In this document: piece after piece, positions 25,301 through 36,866 of the stretch | Numbering within the stretch: the stretch's first letter is position 1 | Layout: every line of letters begins with the position of its first letter | NCBI GenBank assembly: GCA_018350325.1 | Contig: JAEVLN010000011.1 | Coordinates: 1,422,449 to 1,486,448 of the forward strand | Direction: 5' to 3' | Length of the DNA: 64,000 nucleotides | Source of the DNA: Globodera rostochiensis | Lineage: Eukaryota > Nematoda > Chromadorea > Rhabditida > Heteroderidae | Translations under genes and position numbers: made by a program | The notes under the pieces: generated by a model | The model's database searches: none | Told to the model about the DNA's origin: nothing | What the model saw: only the letters and a program-made list of their open reading frames with translations

Positions 25301-26448
25301 AAATTAAACCCAACCAGTGGCGGGAATGGCCGTCGGGACTGACTGAGCGCAGCAAACATTGGAAGGCGAAGCACAGAGCGCTGTTTTTTTGAATTTGTAA
25401 TTTAAATTAAAAAAATATTTTTAAAAAACGCTCATTTTTATAACAAAATTTTACTTCCCGGCGACGCACAACGGCCGCCAATGCACGGGCCAAGCGCAGG
25501 CAGCCCCCCGGGGCAGCCGTCTGAAAATTGAAATAAAATGGGCGCATTGGAAATTCAAAAACGATTTTTTGTTCTTATTTTTAATATGTTAATGCCAAAA
25601 CTTTTGTCCGAGTTCGAATTTGGCATTTCGATCGATTGGAATTGATCGGTTCATCATAGTATTTGGTTTTTTCATTTTAATTTATTGTTGTTCACATAGA
25701 ATTTTGATAAGTTTGGGACAAATTTCAACAAAAAATAAAAAACAAAAAAAAAATTAACAGGCGACAGGCGGCGGCGGTGGCGGCACAACCGCAGGCGGCG
25801 CGCAGCACAGCGCACCCGCGCACTGCATCGGCGCTGAACATTATTTGGTGGTTACAAAAATGATCGATCGATCGATCGATGTGTGTGTATCGCCGTCGGG
25901 GATGTACTCAAATGCCAACAAAAATCCGGAATTCAAATAATTTGGTTATAGAAACCGGGATTCCGGTGCCAAAAACATTCCGGCACATTAACCGGAATTC
26001 CGGTGCCGAAAACAGTTCCGGCATATTCAAAATTCGGATCTCCGGGTTGTGGGTTTGAAATCAATCAATGTTTGTGTGTTACCAACGCAGAAGCCCGGCG
26101 CACATGGGCCCAGCGCGGGCGCGCCCGTAGGGCAAACTTAAAAGAGCAAAAAAAACAACAAAAACAAAAATATCGGCGGGAAAAATTGATAATAATAATT
26201 ATTAAATTACGATAATAAAAAAATTTCAATTTATTTGAGTGCAATTTGGGACTTTAACGGGAGTGAGTGATTTTATGTGCATTTTTAAAGAATTTTTTGA
26301 AAGAAAATTTTCACGGCACGGCACTCACTTAACATGTTAAGTTGTTGGTCAGAAGGAATAGCGTTAGTGCCGCCCATTATTTGGCCATTGGCATTGGCAC
26401 CAATCAACAGTTGTGCTGGCCGCGTGCAGCAAAATGCACAAAAACGCT
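22399..26448 (-). CDS. Cysteine-rich EB-module protein (lustrin-like), 5' end unresolved
   Basis: Eleven minus-strand exons whose phases all agree: 26448-26329, 26136-26083, 25833-25759, 25520-25455, 25380-25315, 25073-24953, 24753-24662, 24246-24109, 23821-23681, 22904-22837, 22605-22399 (382 codons including the stop). The product is a chain of short cysteine modules: CPTGAPALGPCAPGFC, CPDGTQAAGACVNGQCGAGF, GACIQGKCGTGYTC, CPPGQTSVGQAVNGRCPAGY, CDNNQQCAEPGYACD, GPCAPDGSCPPGYECIEGFC. The G-x-C-x(n)-C-x-x-G-(Y/F)-x-C spacing with CC pairs is typical of EB modules in nematode secreted proteins. Cuticle or extracellular matrix location is likely from the family, not shown. The C-terminus is Arg-rich (RFRQRRRRAVAP). 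I could not find the signal-peptide exon; it may lie near 26450-26560 or be shared with the gene upstream. Confidence 0.85.
22923..23360. repeat. 73-bp tandem repeat, six copies
   Basis: Six direct copies beginning ttttaattgtataataaaac and ending gatacgacccc-ctcgc, with starts at 22923, 22996, 23069, 23142, 23215 and 23288. Copies differ at one position (tta versus cta). The array lies in the intron between the exons at 23821-23681 and 22904-22837 of the EB-module gene. Confidence 0.97.
24809..24936. mobile_element. Relative of the 137-bp hAT-like element, in an intron
   Basis: Starts TAGGGATGCTCGAGAGTC and ends GCATCCCTA. The interior is made of the same ctcgagtc/gagaaattt/gtctcgg words as 18337-18473. 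No matching 8-bp flanks (taactcat versus tcagccac), so either the boundaries or the target duplication have decayed. It sits in the intron between exons 25073-24953 and 24753-24662 of the EB-module gene. Confidence 0.45.
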
Positions 26449-26564
26449 CTGTTCGGCAGACAATTGTTTGTATAAAACGCCAAAAGGCGCGCCCCAAAAT
26501 TTAAATTTTGTTTTTTGCCCAAAAAAATCATTAAAATGTTTCTTTTAAAACAAAAAATTTTGCT

Positions 26565-29500
26565 TCAACGAAATCTCTGACTCCGTCCAAAACGGTCATG
26601 GCGCCGCAGTGCCATCCGGCGTCGATTGCCTTTGGCATCGTTTGCCGACAACGACAATGCCCGAGGCCATTGCGCAGCCGGCAGGGCGACAGCAGCGGTC
26701 TTGCGCTTCTTCAGCTGTTGTTTAGGCGGAAACGGGCAACAGAAGCGCGTGGCAGACTCGCAGATCAGCCCCACCGGGCATTCGTCGGAATGCGTGCCGC
26801 TGCCGCCGCCGCCGCATCGGATCGGCGAGTGAAAGCCGGAGGAGCAGTGATCTGACGACACAAAATTCCAATCTTTTAAACAGTTTTATGTCTTGTTGTT
26901 TTGTGTCGAGCTAAAAAATGATCTCTCTATGATCATGCGAATTGAATAAATTAATGCTCTTAAATGAAATCCCACCGATTTGTGCCGCCGGCAACGGATT
27001 CGAATGTCGTCCAATGGGCCGTAACAATACACTGGACGTGACGTCGTCGTCGTTGAACAGTTGCTGTTGTTGCGCAACGTGCAACAACGCGTCGGCACCG
27101 TCGTTGTTGTTGTTGTTGTTCAACTCGATCACCAGAATGGAGGGAATTGGCGGCGGCACAATGGCGGCTGGCGGACTAAAATGATCAATGTGACAGCCGC
27201 AGACTAAAAATTTGGAAGTGATTGGACTACAAATCAAAAAGGCGCTGCGCTGTGCCCCTTACCGGGTTGTGCTGCTGGTACTGCTTGACGCTGCCGTCTT
27301 GTTCCGCACTTCCAAATTTGACAACGATGGAGTTCGAGGCAGTGCCGATGCTTCATTAAAGTACATTTTCTGTTGTAACTGATAGTGAGAGATGATTTTA
27401 AATTTACCTTTAGGCACTGAACCAATGGCGGCACTACAACAGTAAGCTGAAACAATTTTTTTTAAAATCTTTGTTACGCATTTACAAAATTTAAAACCGG
27501 GGTACCGGGTGTTTATTTTTGCTCCTAAAAAGTTCCGATCCCCTCCTCCCCGCCCCCGGTTTTGGCCAAACAATTCCGGTCTTTTGTCCTACCCAGGTTT
27601 AAAGCATGACTATGCGTTCGATCACCGATCAATCAAATCGAATTTCGGACCAAAAATCAATTAATTAGTTCATTTCGGCACTCCGTATTCAGCGTAATTA
27701 TTGTGATCAAAACTTGCCGTTGTTGCAGCTTCCCACATTGCACGGCTCCAAAACCGAACATTGCGCATAGGTGCAAACAATGGCACGCTGCGAGTTCGGC
27801 ACGTCCGCTGTTCTCTCTCACATTTTTTGTTTAAATATTTCTCAATAATCAAATAGGTGCAGTAAATGCTCAACATGGCGCTATTTTTTAATTCAAAGTG
27901 TGCCAAAGCGCGTGCAGTGCAGCAACGTGCACAAATTCAAAACAACAAATTTTTGGTGAAAGTGCCACAAAAATTGACGGATTTTTTTGGCGGTTATTTT
28001 TGAAATTAAAATTTAATAAATTACATAATGTCAATCTTACTGGGAAATTGTCGGAAATGATGGGACATTTTAGCGGTGTGCGCAATGCAAGCCTGACGTT
28101 CAAAGTCAAAGTTGAAGCCGGACTGGCAATGCTTCTTCACCCATCGACGAGTGCTGTCCACGTTCAAAATATTTATGCATAAGGGTAAAATTTTTAAAGT
28201 TATTCTAAAGTGCTTAAAATTTCAATAATTTTAAAAAATTTCCTTAAAACTTTGAATTGTTTACTAAATTTTTTGAAACATAAAATTCTCAAATAAAAAA
28301 AAGAAAAATTGTAAAAGATTTTGCTGTAATAATCGTTCAGGAAATCCTCTTATTGAACTGGTGCTATAAATTTTTTTTTAATTCCACTGTTTTTTTGTTT
28401 AAGATTATTATTTTCATTTTCTTTTTTAAAATTAAAATTTAAAAAAAAATGCCATCAAAACATACGTCGGGTCGCATTGGAGGAATGCCGTACGGTCCGT
28501 GTACACCGGTTGCAAGCAGTTCTCGCTGGTACTGCAGTAGCCGTGCTCGACGGCGTCCGCAACAAGATCTGTTAAATGCGCTAAATGACATTTTAAAATT
28601 TTTTGATTATTAATAAAAGAAATTTGAATTGCCATTTAAATTTGATATGGAATAAAAAATGAACAATTAAATTTTTTTTAAACTGACCGCACACATAGCT
28701 GCTGATGACACCACCTTTTTGGGCCATTTTCCTTGTGTGTTGTTGTTGTTCTCCGTGTACGTTTTCGTGTTGACTGACAATTGTAGCGGCGGGAATTCTA
28801 AAATACGACATGCAAATGTGCCAATTCAAAATGGCATTCAAAAATTTGAGCTAGAGACCGGACGGGAACGGGATCCCGTCGGCATTTTCTCGGGATCCAG
28901 ACTAAGCCTTTCGGAATCGATATTTAGTCGGGATCCCGAGCCTTCTTCAATCCCTCGCGAGATTGATCGTTGATCTCTTCTTTTCTTAACAAAATTGACC
29001 AAAAAAACGTTGACCATCCAACCTCTAATCTCGAGCGCAAAAAAGTCATTTTTAAAAAGTTTGAATGCAAACCATAACAACAATTTTACTGTGCCTAAGG
29101 CAATTTAAAATTTTTCTCAACCCCAAAATCTCGTGATATTCTGGAAAAATCTTCGAGATTGGTCGGGATCCCGGCCAACCATTTTTGGATAATTTGGGAT
29201 TGGGTCGGGATCCCGATCCCCAAAAAATCGGGTTGGTCGCTCTCTAATTTGAGCCTGCGCCCATCTGTGAACGTGTGCCGTACTTGCTTGCCGTCGAACC
29301 GGCACGTCGACTCTTCACCACCCAGACGCCCTCGCCGGGTGCCGAGTCGGTGCTTGGCTCACAGCGCAGGTAAAACTGCGTCTGTTTGCCGCCAATGTGC
29401 ACGTCCGGCGTGTCCAGACTGCACACGCCACCGATCACCGGTGTGCCGGGTTGTTGATGAGCTGCAAAAATAAAATCACACCAAAAATGCAACAACAAAA

Positions 29501-29590
29501 AAACAAGCCTGGGTTGACAAGCAGTAGCAGAACCAACTGCAGCAGGGAGACCGACTTAAAGAAATTATTGCAGCAACAGAAGAAGCACAT
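26565..29590 (-). CDS. Secreted cysteine-containing protein with a C-terminal EB/lustrin-like module
   Basis: Eight minus-strand exons: 29590-29509, 29461-29284, 28797-28688, 28568-28466, 27812-27714, 27350-27231, 27175-26976, 26851-26565. All phases agree and give 392 aa. The start is an ATG opening a hydrophobic leader (FKSVSLLQLVLLLLVNP) that fits a signal peptide; its intron has a GC donor. Next come GVCSLDTPDVHIGGKQTQFY, a Gln/Thr linker, a cysteine region (HGYCSTSENCLQPVY, CTYAQCSVLEPCNVGSC), a Asn/Gln/Pro-rich part (IELNNNNNNDGAD), then CPVGLICESATRFCCP like one EB module, and a basic tail. Extracellular location is inferred. The gene lies head to tail with the larger EB gene (22399-26448), about 120 bp apart, so the two could be paralogues or one transcription unit. 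Confidence 0.78.
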
Positions 29591-30889
29591 GGCGCTCCCG
29601 CTTCTTGAAATTATTGTCGACGACATTTCACTGACAAAACTGTGCTCCATTCTTTGTTGTTGTCCGCCCCGTCTGTCCGTCGGTCGATTAACCCCTCCAG
29701 GGATGAGTGGGATGATCGGTGGGCGGCTTTTCCCCTCTCACAAAGTGCTGGTTGCTGCTGCGCGGGATTAGGGACGGACACATAGTGACCCTTGGCCTGA
29801 AGATTCTCTCGAAAGAGAGAGTACCCTTAGCCCTCAAAGGGACAAACCCCGGCGCTGATCTGTCCCTCCCGGGGATTTGGAGCGGGGGGGGGGGGCTCGC
29901 GTCCTTCCTTACTGACCCGGAGACTCTCGATGCTTTTAGCTTTTGAAGAGAGAAAGCACATGCGGTGATCCCCCGATAGAGATTTTTGATCGGGAATCAT
30001 CCTCTGTTTCCCCCCCCCAATCTGTGCATCTCCAAATTGTTGGCTTCCGCTGACCTCAAGACTCTCGAGACCCTTTTAACCCTCAAGAGGCCAAAATGCT
30101 TGCACTGATCAGAGAGAGGTTCTGCTTTTGATCAGGGATTGTCCCAGGCAAATCCCCCGCCTCGGGGTGGAAGGACTCCTTCTGATCGGAGGCCGATGAT
30201 GCGCAGCAATGTGTTTGCGCATCCCCGGGAGGGGGTGAGTGTCCGTCCGTCTGTTCACATTCCTCCGTCCGTCCTTATGCTGTCCAGCGGTAGCAGCACA
30301 AATTTGACCGATAATGCGATCTATTGTGTGGTGGGAGGAGGAACAGCTTTGTATTTGCTCCCCGGCCCCAAGAATAGTTTCAGGCGCGCCGGGGGGGGGG
30401 GGGGGGGTGTGCGCAAACTTTGTGGACAAATGGACAAATGGGATCATGACAAAACGACGACGACGACGGAGCCGGCTATTTTCAGCTGATCACAGCCGAA
30501 TTGGATCGGATGTCAAAGCGAAAATTTACGAAAGAAATTGTCAAAAAAAAAATTTGTACAGGCAGAAATAATAATGATTGAATTTATTTATCAATTAAAC
30601 AATTAAAAAATTTTAATCAAAAATTCGGGTTCTTTTTTCTGATATTTTTCTCTTAAATTCCGGAGTTTCTAAATACAATTTTATTTCGATTTTCTGTGTT
30701 AAGCGTCGGTACTTTCCCGTACCCGCCAACCACTAATATTGACGTAACGCCAAACATCTTAAAATTATGAAAACCTAACAAAGTACCATCACTAAATGTT
30801 TTATGCTCCTCCGCATATTACATATTATGAAGTTTAGACCAGAATTTTTGGCTCACTGTTTTGTGAGATTCGCTCTCTGTGCTTTCGAT
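29591..30889. other. Intergenic, no gene supported
   Basis: Contains G-rich patches (29884-29896, 30390-30407) and two related segments (29783-29945 and 30048-30130) with repeated actctcga, ccctcaa and gatc words. Open frames cross the G runs but show no motif. Confidence 0.4.
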
Positions 30890-30891
30890 CT

Positions 30892-31093
30892 GTGACAGAC
30901 CAGACCAGATCAGATCAGATCAGCCCAGACCAGACCAGACCAGACCAGACCAGACCAGACCAGACCAGACCAGACCAGACTAGACCAGACTAGACCAGAC
31001 CAGACCAGATCAGATCAGATCAGATCAGCCCAGACCAGACCAGACCAGACCAGATCAGATCAGATCAGCCCAGACCAGACCAGATCAGATCAG
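30892..31093. repeat. (CCAGA/TCAGA)n microsatellite
   Basis: About 200 bp of 5-bp units cagac and cagat with occasional cagcc, arranged in blocks (cagatcagatcagatcagcc recurs three times), so a higher-order pattern is present. Confidence 0.95.
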
Positions 31094-31478
31094 TATGGTG
31101 TGTGCATTGGATGTTTATGTTGTGATATGTGTGTGTATTGTTATGTTAGCAAAATTGATTGCCGTCCAAACGCATTGCCCGAGGCAATGCCGGGGCGGGG
31201 GGGGGGGGGAGTGACAGCCGCCCCCCCAGGGCAGGGAATTGGCCGAAATTGATCTGCCAGCCGATGGAATGCACTTTTTCCCAAAAACATTATAAACGCC
31301 TTCTCCATCTCCTCCTTCACTTGGCCACTAAATTTAACTTCATAAATAAAAGGCGCTTGGACATTTTTTGATCGATCGATTTTTTACCAAAAATATATTG
31401 GGAAATCACTCAATCAATTTGCGCAAATTTCAAGAACACGAACACATTCCATTAGAATTAGCTTTTTTAAATGTAAAA

Positions 31479-34400
31479 ATGCAACGTCGGCGGGAACTAT
31501 TTGGACGCCAAAAGACTGTCAAGGACAACAATGAGGTAAATTTGACTATAAAAAAAATAAAGAAAAATTTTTATTTAGTAAAAATATAAATATTTGTTAT
31601 GTATGTAGATTAAAAATAAAAGTCAACAATAGGTGAGTTTTTGATTTAAATTTATAAATTGGGTCTCAAAAGTTCAATCGGAAAATGTTCTGACTGAACT
31701 GCTCGGATTTCTTGGTATTAAACAGCAGAAAAAAACAAAAAAAAATCAGAGGATCGCGGGCTTTTGATGCGCGGGAAAACGAGGCCAACCCCCCGATGAT
31801 CAAAAGAATCTGATCATCTACGATCACTGACTGAAATAACAAATAAAATTTCCAAAAGGACTCGGGTCTGTCACGCGACTTGCACTCGGTGGAGTCCGAC
31901 TCGTGTCCGAAGAGTCCGCAGGTGGACAGGCTTGGTGAACAGTTACGACGGGCAATGTACATTCAGAGTGACAAAGTGAGGGACAATTTACAACAAAAAC
32001 AAAAATTTGCCATTTATTAAATATTATAAATACTTTTGGGTCTAAAAATTTTTTTTTTAAGTCTCTCACTATTAGTTAAATTCTACCTCAAGTCTGTTAA
32101 ATAGGCCAGGAATAAATTACTTAGGTAATTGATCCAAAATGATTAAGTATTTAAATCTCAAATATTATTTTTTTTTCAAATAATAAAATGGATTTTTAAA
32201 AGTAAAAATATTCTTTCCATTTTTGCAATTAAAATTGCTTTTTTAGCCGCCTCCCCCATTGCCGCAGCCGCCAACGCCTACCGCGGCGCACTGGAGGCGA
32301 CCGGCATTTTCGTTGCCGCGCTTGTTTTCGCAGAAAAAGAAGGACGTTGCTGCGACTACCGTAACCCCCCCGACGGGCACAGTACCCCTCGTGCCAACAA
32401 CTCCTACCGTACCGGTGCAAGACGAGCCGGAGCTGTCACCAAGCACCACCACAACAACATCGGCGTACAACACCGGTGCGGACACGGGCCAAGAATCACC
32501 GGTGGAGAAGGGTGGTGGCGGCGGCGGTACGCAAAAGCCGCCATCGGACACTGTAGGCCGAACAAATGTAGACCATAGGAATACTGTAGCGGCGACGGCA
32601 CTGCCTCCAACGTTACCACCAGCAAAACGTCCGGCACGAAAGCAACACGTCAGGTGGGCATTCATTCCCATCGCCGGTCGGCGACCGGTTGGGGTCAGTT
32701 TGGCGGCCTAGCCTAACGAACCCCAAGCCAGGGTGGCCTAGGCCTGAGCCTAACGAACCCCAAGCCAGGGTGGCCTAGGCCTGAGCCTAACGAACCCCAA
32801 GACAGGGTGGCCTAGGCCTGAGCCTAACGAACCCCAAGACAGGGTGGCCTAGGCCTGAGCCTAACGAACCCCAAGACAGGGTGGCCTAGGCCTGAGCCTA
32901 ACGAACCCCAAGACAGGGTGGCCTAGGCGCAAGCCTTAGCCTATGTTGCTAGGCCTAATAGGCTTGTTAGGCCTATCGTAGCATTTTTATCAAGCAAAGG
33001 CTGTCGATCGTCATTTTTCAAAAAAGTGCATTTATATAAGTGTCGTAAAATCGCTATTTTTCGTCCCGTAACACAATCGTTCCGTGTAAAGTAGGCGCCC
33101 AAACGTCCCCTACTCTAAAAGGAGGGGTTAAAACTAGAGTAGGCCGGGATCGGTATTTTTGGCAAAAACCGGGACCGGGAATGTAAAGCCGGAATCGGGC
33201 CACATGTTGAACCGGGTCCACCACAACTTGGGTAAAATTACCATTTTTGGCATCAATGGTGGAGGCGAGACGAGACGCCAATAGGCGCAGTAATTTTTAA
33301 AAAATGATCACACTGGAAGCATTTACTTCAGAATATGTGTTTAAAATTGACTAAAATTTTGTCAATTTATGAAAGTGCTCGCTCTCTCATCGATGTGGAT
33401 TACCAAAAAACATAAAATATTACTTTTTAAACAGCGTTTTAATCGGTTAAATAAGGCTTTTGAATATTTATTTGCTGAGAGCCAACCTGGGGCATAATAA
33501 TTCATTCTATTTTTTATTTTAAAATAATTTTAAAGGTTTATGTTTTTTAAGGTTTGAGTCCGACTCGGCCTCACGATTGCCTCAGGCAATGTTCTACACG
33601 TCCGCCGAACGATTGGCGGAAACAGTTGCAACACAACAGCGCCTGCTGCACCAGGAATTGTCCATCAGCGAATCATTAATGCCAAAATCACAACAAAAAA
33701 ACAAAGAAGCTGCACAACAACAAAGACAGCGAAACGATGGCACCGCCCAAAGGCAACAACAAAACCAAAATGCCCTGAAGCAACGTGTACAACAACAACA
33801 ACAGCAACCGTACCAGAAGGACCCACCGAAACAACAAATACAGTACCCAAGCAGTAATCAACAAATACAAGAACTACAGTATTCGACGGGTTTACCAAAA
33901 GGCCAAACGAAGCATTCGCAGGTTCAAGCACCGTATCAGCAAGTGCAGCATGCGAAGGCTTTCCAAGCAGGGCGGCAAAACGTTCAGCAGTTGAACAACC
34001 AGCCAAAACAAAAAATACAGCAGCAGAAGGACGCCCTAGGGCAACAAGTACAGTATGCAAGGGACTCAGCAAAGCTACAAGTACAGTATGCAAGGGACTC
34101 AGCAAAGCTACAAGTACAGTATCAAGCACAGAATCCAAAGGGTTTCTTAACTATACGGCAACAAGCACAACATTTGCAACAACAACAGTACCAGCAAGTA
34201 CCGTATCAGAAGCATTTCCTGGGACAACAAATACAGTACCCAGAGGACGAACGTCAACAAATTCAACACTCAAATAAAGCCTCATGTCAACAACAACTGT
34301 ATCCGGCGAGCGCCTTGAAGCAGCAATTACAGTATTCCAATGACGTGTCGAGGCTACAGTACCCTGGCAACAAAATGACGTTGCTTCACAAAACGGAGCG

Positions 34401-36148
34401 ACGTTTAACTGCCGAAGATGTGCTGTCCGTCGACGAGCCCATCATTCGACAACATCCACCTGTTCAACGCGGTCCCGGACCATTTACGTCCTCCACTTCT
34501 TCGCAATTGCCGAGACGAGATCGAACACAGGTGAAAAAAATGTCCGGAATCCGGTTACATCCCTGGGGGGCATACTCTCGGCATGCCTCCTCCAAATAAT
34601 CCCGACCACCGACTGAAGAAACCCACCCTGAATTATTGTCCCTGTTTTTTTTACCAATCATTTACCTATTTTCTTTTTTTTTGTTCCTTTGACTGGGACC
34701 AAAGTCAGTCCCGGTCCCGGTTTTTGCCAAAAGTCCCGGCCCGGTGCCACCCTACTTTTTTATAAGTTAAAATTATAGTGTAATATTTAATTTCTAATGC
34801 AATTTTAATTTTAAATAAATTTTAAGACTTGGTCAACTTTATTTTTAATGAAATATTTTTATTCCACAAAATTTGTTGAATTGTTTTTGCTTTAATACTT
34901 AGTATTGGGTATTATTTAAAATTCAAATATAAAACATAAAAAATAATGAATTTATAGGTGGTGCTTTTTGAATATAATCATAGGCCAATTTTTCGTCGTC
35001 CCTCTCATCTGCTGGCATTGGCATCCATCGATTGGAAAGTTCAAATTCTGCACAAAATTTGCCAAGACCGGACTGGCCCCAGTGTGCCGAGCTGGCCGAG
35101 CTGTTCGCGTTCAGGCCAATGACTGCCGCTGCTGTTCAACACCAGCAGCAGCAGCAGCAGCAGCACCGAGAGAAGCGCCGTGGCAGCCCTTCCAAGCAGA
35201 TCAGCGGCCAACACCGGCAACAGCCCGAGCTGGAATGGGTGGTGAGCTGAACTCCTCGAGATTGTCGTGTTTATCGACCAAAACATTAAAGTTTAACAGA
35301 AATTCTAGGGAATAAAGTTTAAACGCCTCGTCTAATCACCAGGGCCCGGATTTATATTGACTAAAAAACGTGAAATATTGAATTAAAATATTGACCAAAA
35401 CCCCAAAAAGTGCCAAAAACCTGAAAATCCGGGCCCTATTAATCAAAATGACCGGATCTCTTCAGGAGTGATCAGAATGGGGAATAAATTAGCGAAATCA
35501 ATTAGTTCTCGAGAAAACTTGATACTGCCGATTAATGATCTGATTGCTGATTTTGACCGTCATTTTCAACTAATTTTCTAAGATTCAAAAAAATTAAATG
35601 ATTAAATGAAATGCAAAAAGATAAAACGGCGCCCGGACGGCACGCGTTATGTGACGCGGAGACCGGTTCGAAAGCGTGCCACGCCGTCACTTTTGGCGGC
35701 CGTCAAAGCGCGCCGGGAGCAGTCATTGGCACGCGAGCGTGCCGGCATGTCCACCACAGACGACGACGGGGGCAGCGAAGTGACCGGCACAGGTGGATTG
35801 ATCAATAAATCAAAAAAATGATTAGAATTGACAAAAAGAATGGAGCTGAAAAATTTTTGAGCAAGCAATTTGGCACTAATCAAAATGATCTGAGCCCATC
35901 TGGTCCTGATAAAGTGATCAATCATTTTGATAAAAAATGATCTTACTGTTCAAAATGATCAGAACTCTCTGATCGATAAAATTGTTCTTTTTCAAAACAC
36001 AGGCGCCCCAAAATGGTGGGCGCGCAGACGGAAACCGCCGCCGATTCCGTCCGCTTTCTCGCCCTCTTCGTTGGCACGCAAGAAGCTGCCCTCGGGCGAT
36101 GTTCACCAAAGCGATATACAAAAGGCATTTACCGTAACGACTGTTTGA
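31479..36148 (+). CDS. PDZRN3/PDZRN4 (LNX3)-type protein, C-terminal region, with a Gln-rich insert
   Basis: Seven exons with agreeing phases: 31479-31535, 31859-31975, 32247-32653, 33552-34530, 34984-35241, 35621-35792, 36003-36148 (711 aa from the ATG at 31479). Recognised pieces: DSGLSRDLHSVESD, SAYNTGADTGQESP, KRRPDGTRYVTRRPVRKR followed by ERAGMSTTDDD, and the end TVTTV. These match, in order, conserved parts of the vertebrate PDZRN3 tail including its C-terminal PDZ ligand (class I, T-x-V). PDZRN proteins are RING E3 ligases with PDZ domains acting at synapses and in Wnt/MuSK signalling. Here no RING, TRAF-type zinc finger or PDZ domain is visible. Exon 4 (326 aa) is Gln-rich with repeats of QVQYARDSAKL and YQQVQ-like units. 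The block usually following TDDD (YWSKEERKQ) is absent. Either upstream exons are missed or this is a truncated paralogue. Confidence 0.75.
32711..32933. repeat. 37-bp tandem repeat, six copies
   Basis: Six direct copies of a unit beginning gcctaacgaaccccaag and ending tggcctaggcctga, starts at 32711, 32748, 32785, 32822, 32859 and 32896. It lies in intron 3 of the PDZRN-like gene, directly after exon 3. Confidence 0.95.
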
Positions 36149-36866
36149 TGAATTGTTAAATGGAATCTGTTTTTTTTTTGTTTATTTGCAATTTCATGTC
36201 CATTGGTATATAATTCAGACAATTTCGTCTTGGGACATTACAAAAGATGTCACAGCAAGCATTTTTCATCGAGTTATTAAGTCATATTTTGGCATTTTCG
36301 GAAAAGATCCTAAACAAAAATGCAATAAAACCCGAAAAATGCACCCCTAAAGATTGATTGAGCACATTTTTTGAGAAAGGTACCTCTAAAAATTGTCTTT
36401 TTTTTTTGGTCAAAAATGTGACAAACTAAAAATAAAATTTTGTTTGATTTGCTTTCCTCGCCAAAACTGTCGGTCCCGCAATTTTTATGTAAATTTTACA
36501 ATCCTCGTTCGAATCGACACAAATGCAATTTTCATTTTTTATGCAAGAATTTCAAAAAATTCAAATTTGTCTGATCAAATTTGTGCTCAACTTTGTGCAA
36601 AAAGTTGCAAATTTGGGTGTCTGTGTTTGTGTACCGTTGGTGATTTTTGGTCTATGGGGAAAAATGGAACAAAAAATTAGAATTCGCAAAGAATGGGTGG
36701 AAACAAAGTTCGTTGGCGGGAGGGGCAGAAAATCGGGGGGGGGGGGGGAATGTGTGTAAGGTCGACGACAAATTTAATTAATTAATTAGTTAATTAAGGA
36801 TAATCGGCAAAGAAAACCCTAAACAAATGCAAATGAATGAATGAATGAAGAAATAAAATGATTTGT
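36149..36866. other. Intergenic, no gene supported
   Basis: AT-rich sequence after the PDZRN-like gene, with poly-G at 36737-36748 and ttaattaa words at 36775-36796 before the satellite. Small open frames (36393-36759) lack motifs or splice structure. Confidence 0.45.

Noticed and set aside
32243..32671. Minus-strand Gly/Val-rich frame with cysteines
   Set aside because: Initially considered an extension of the EB gene, but the plus strand joins in phase with the PDZRN-like exons and contains a conserved SAYNTG block.
33665..34138. Minus-strand hydrophobic frames opposite the Gln-rich exon
   Set aside because: Antisense shadow of CAG/CAA codons giving Leu/Val-rich text; the plus strand has matching splice phases.
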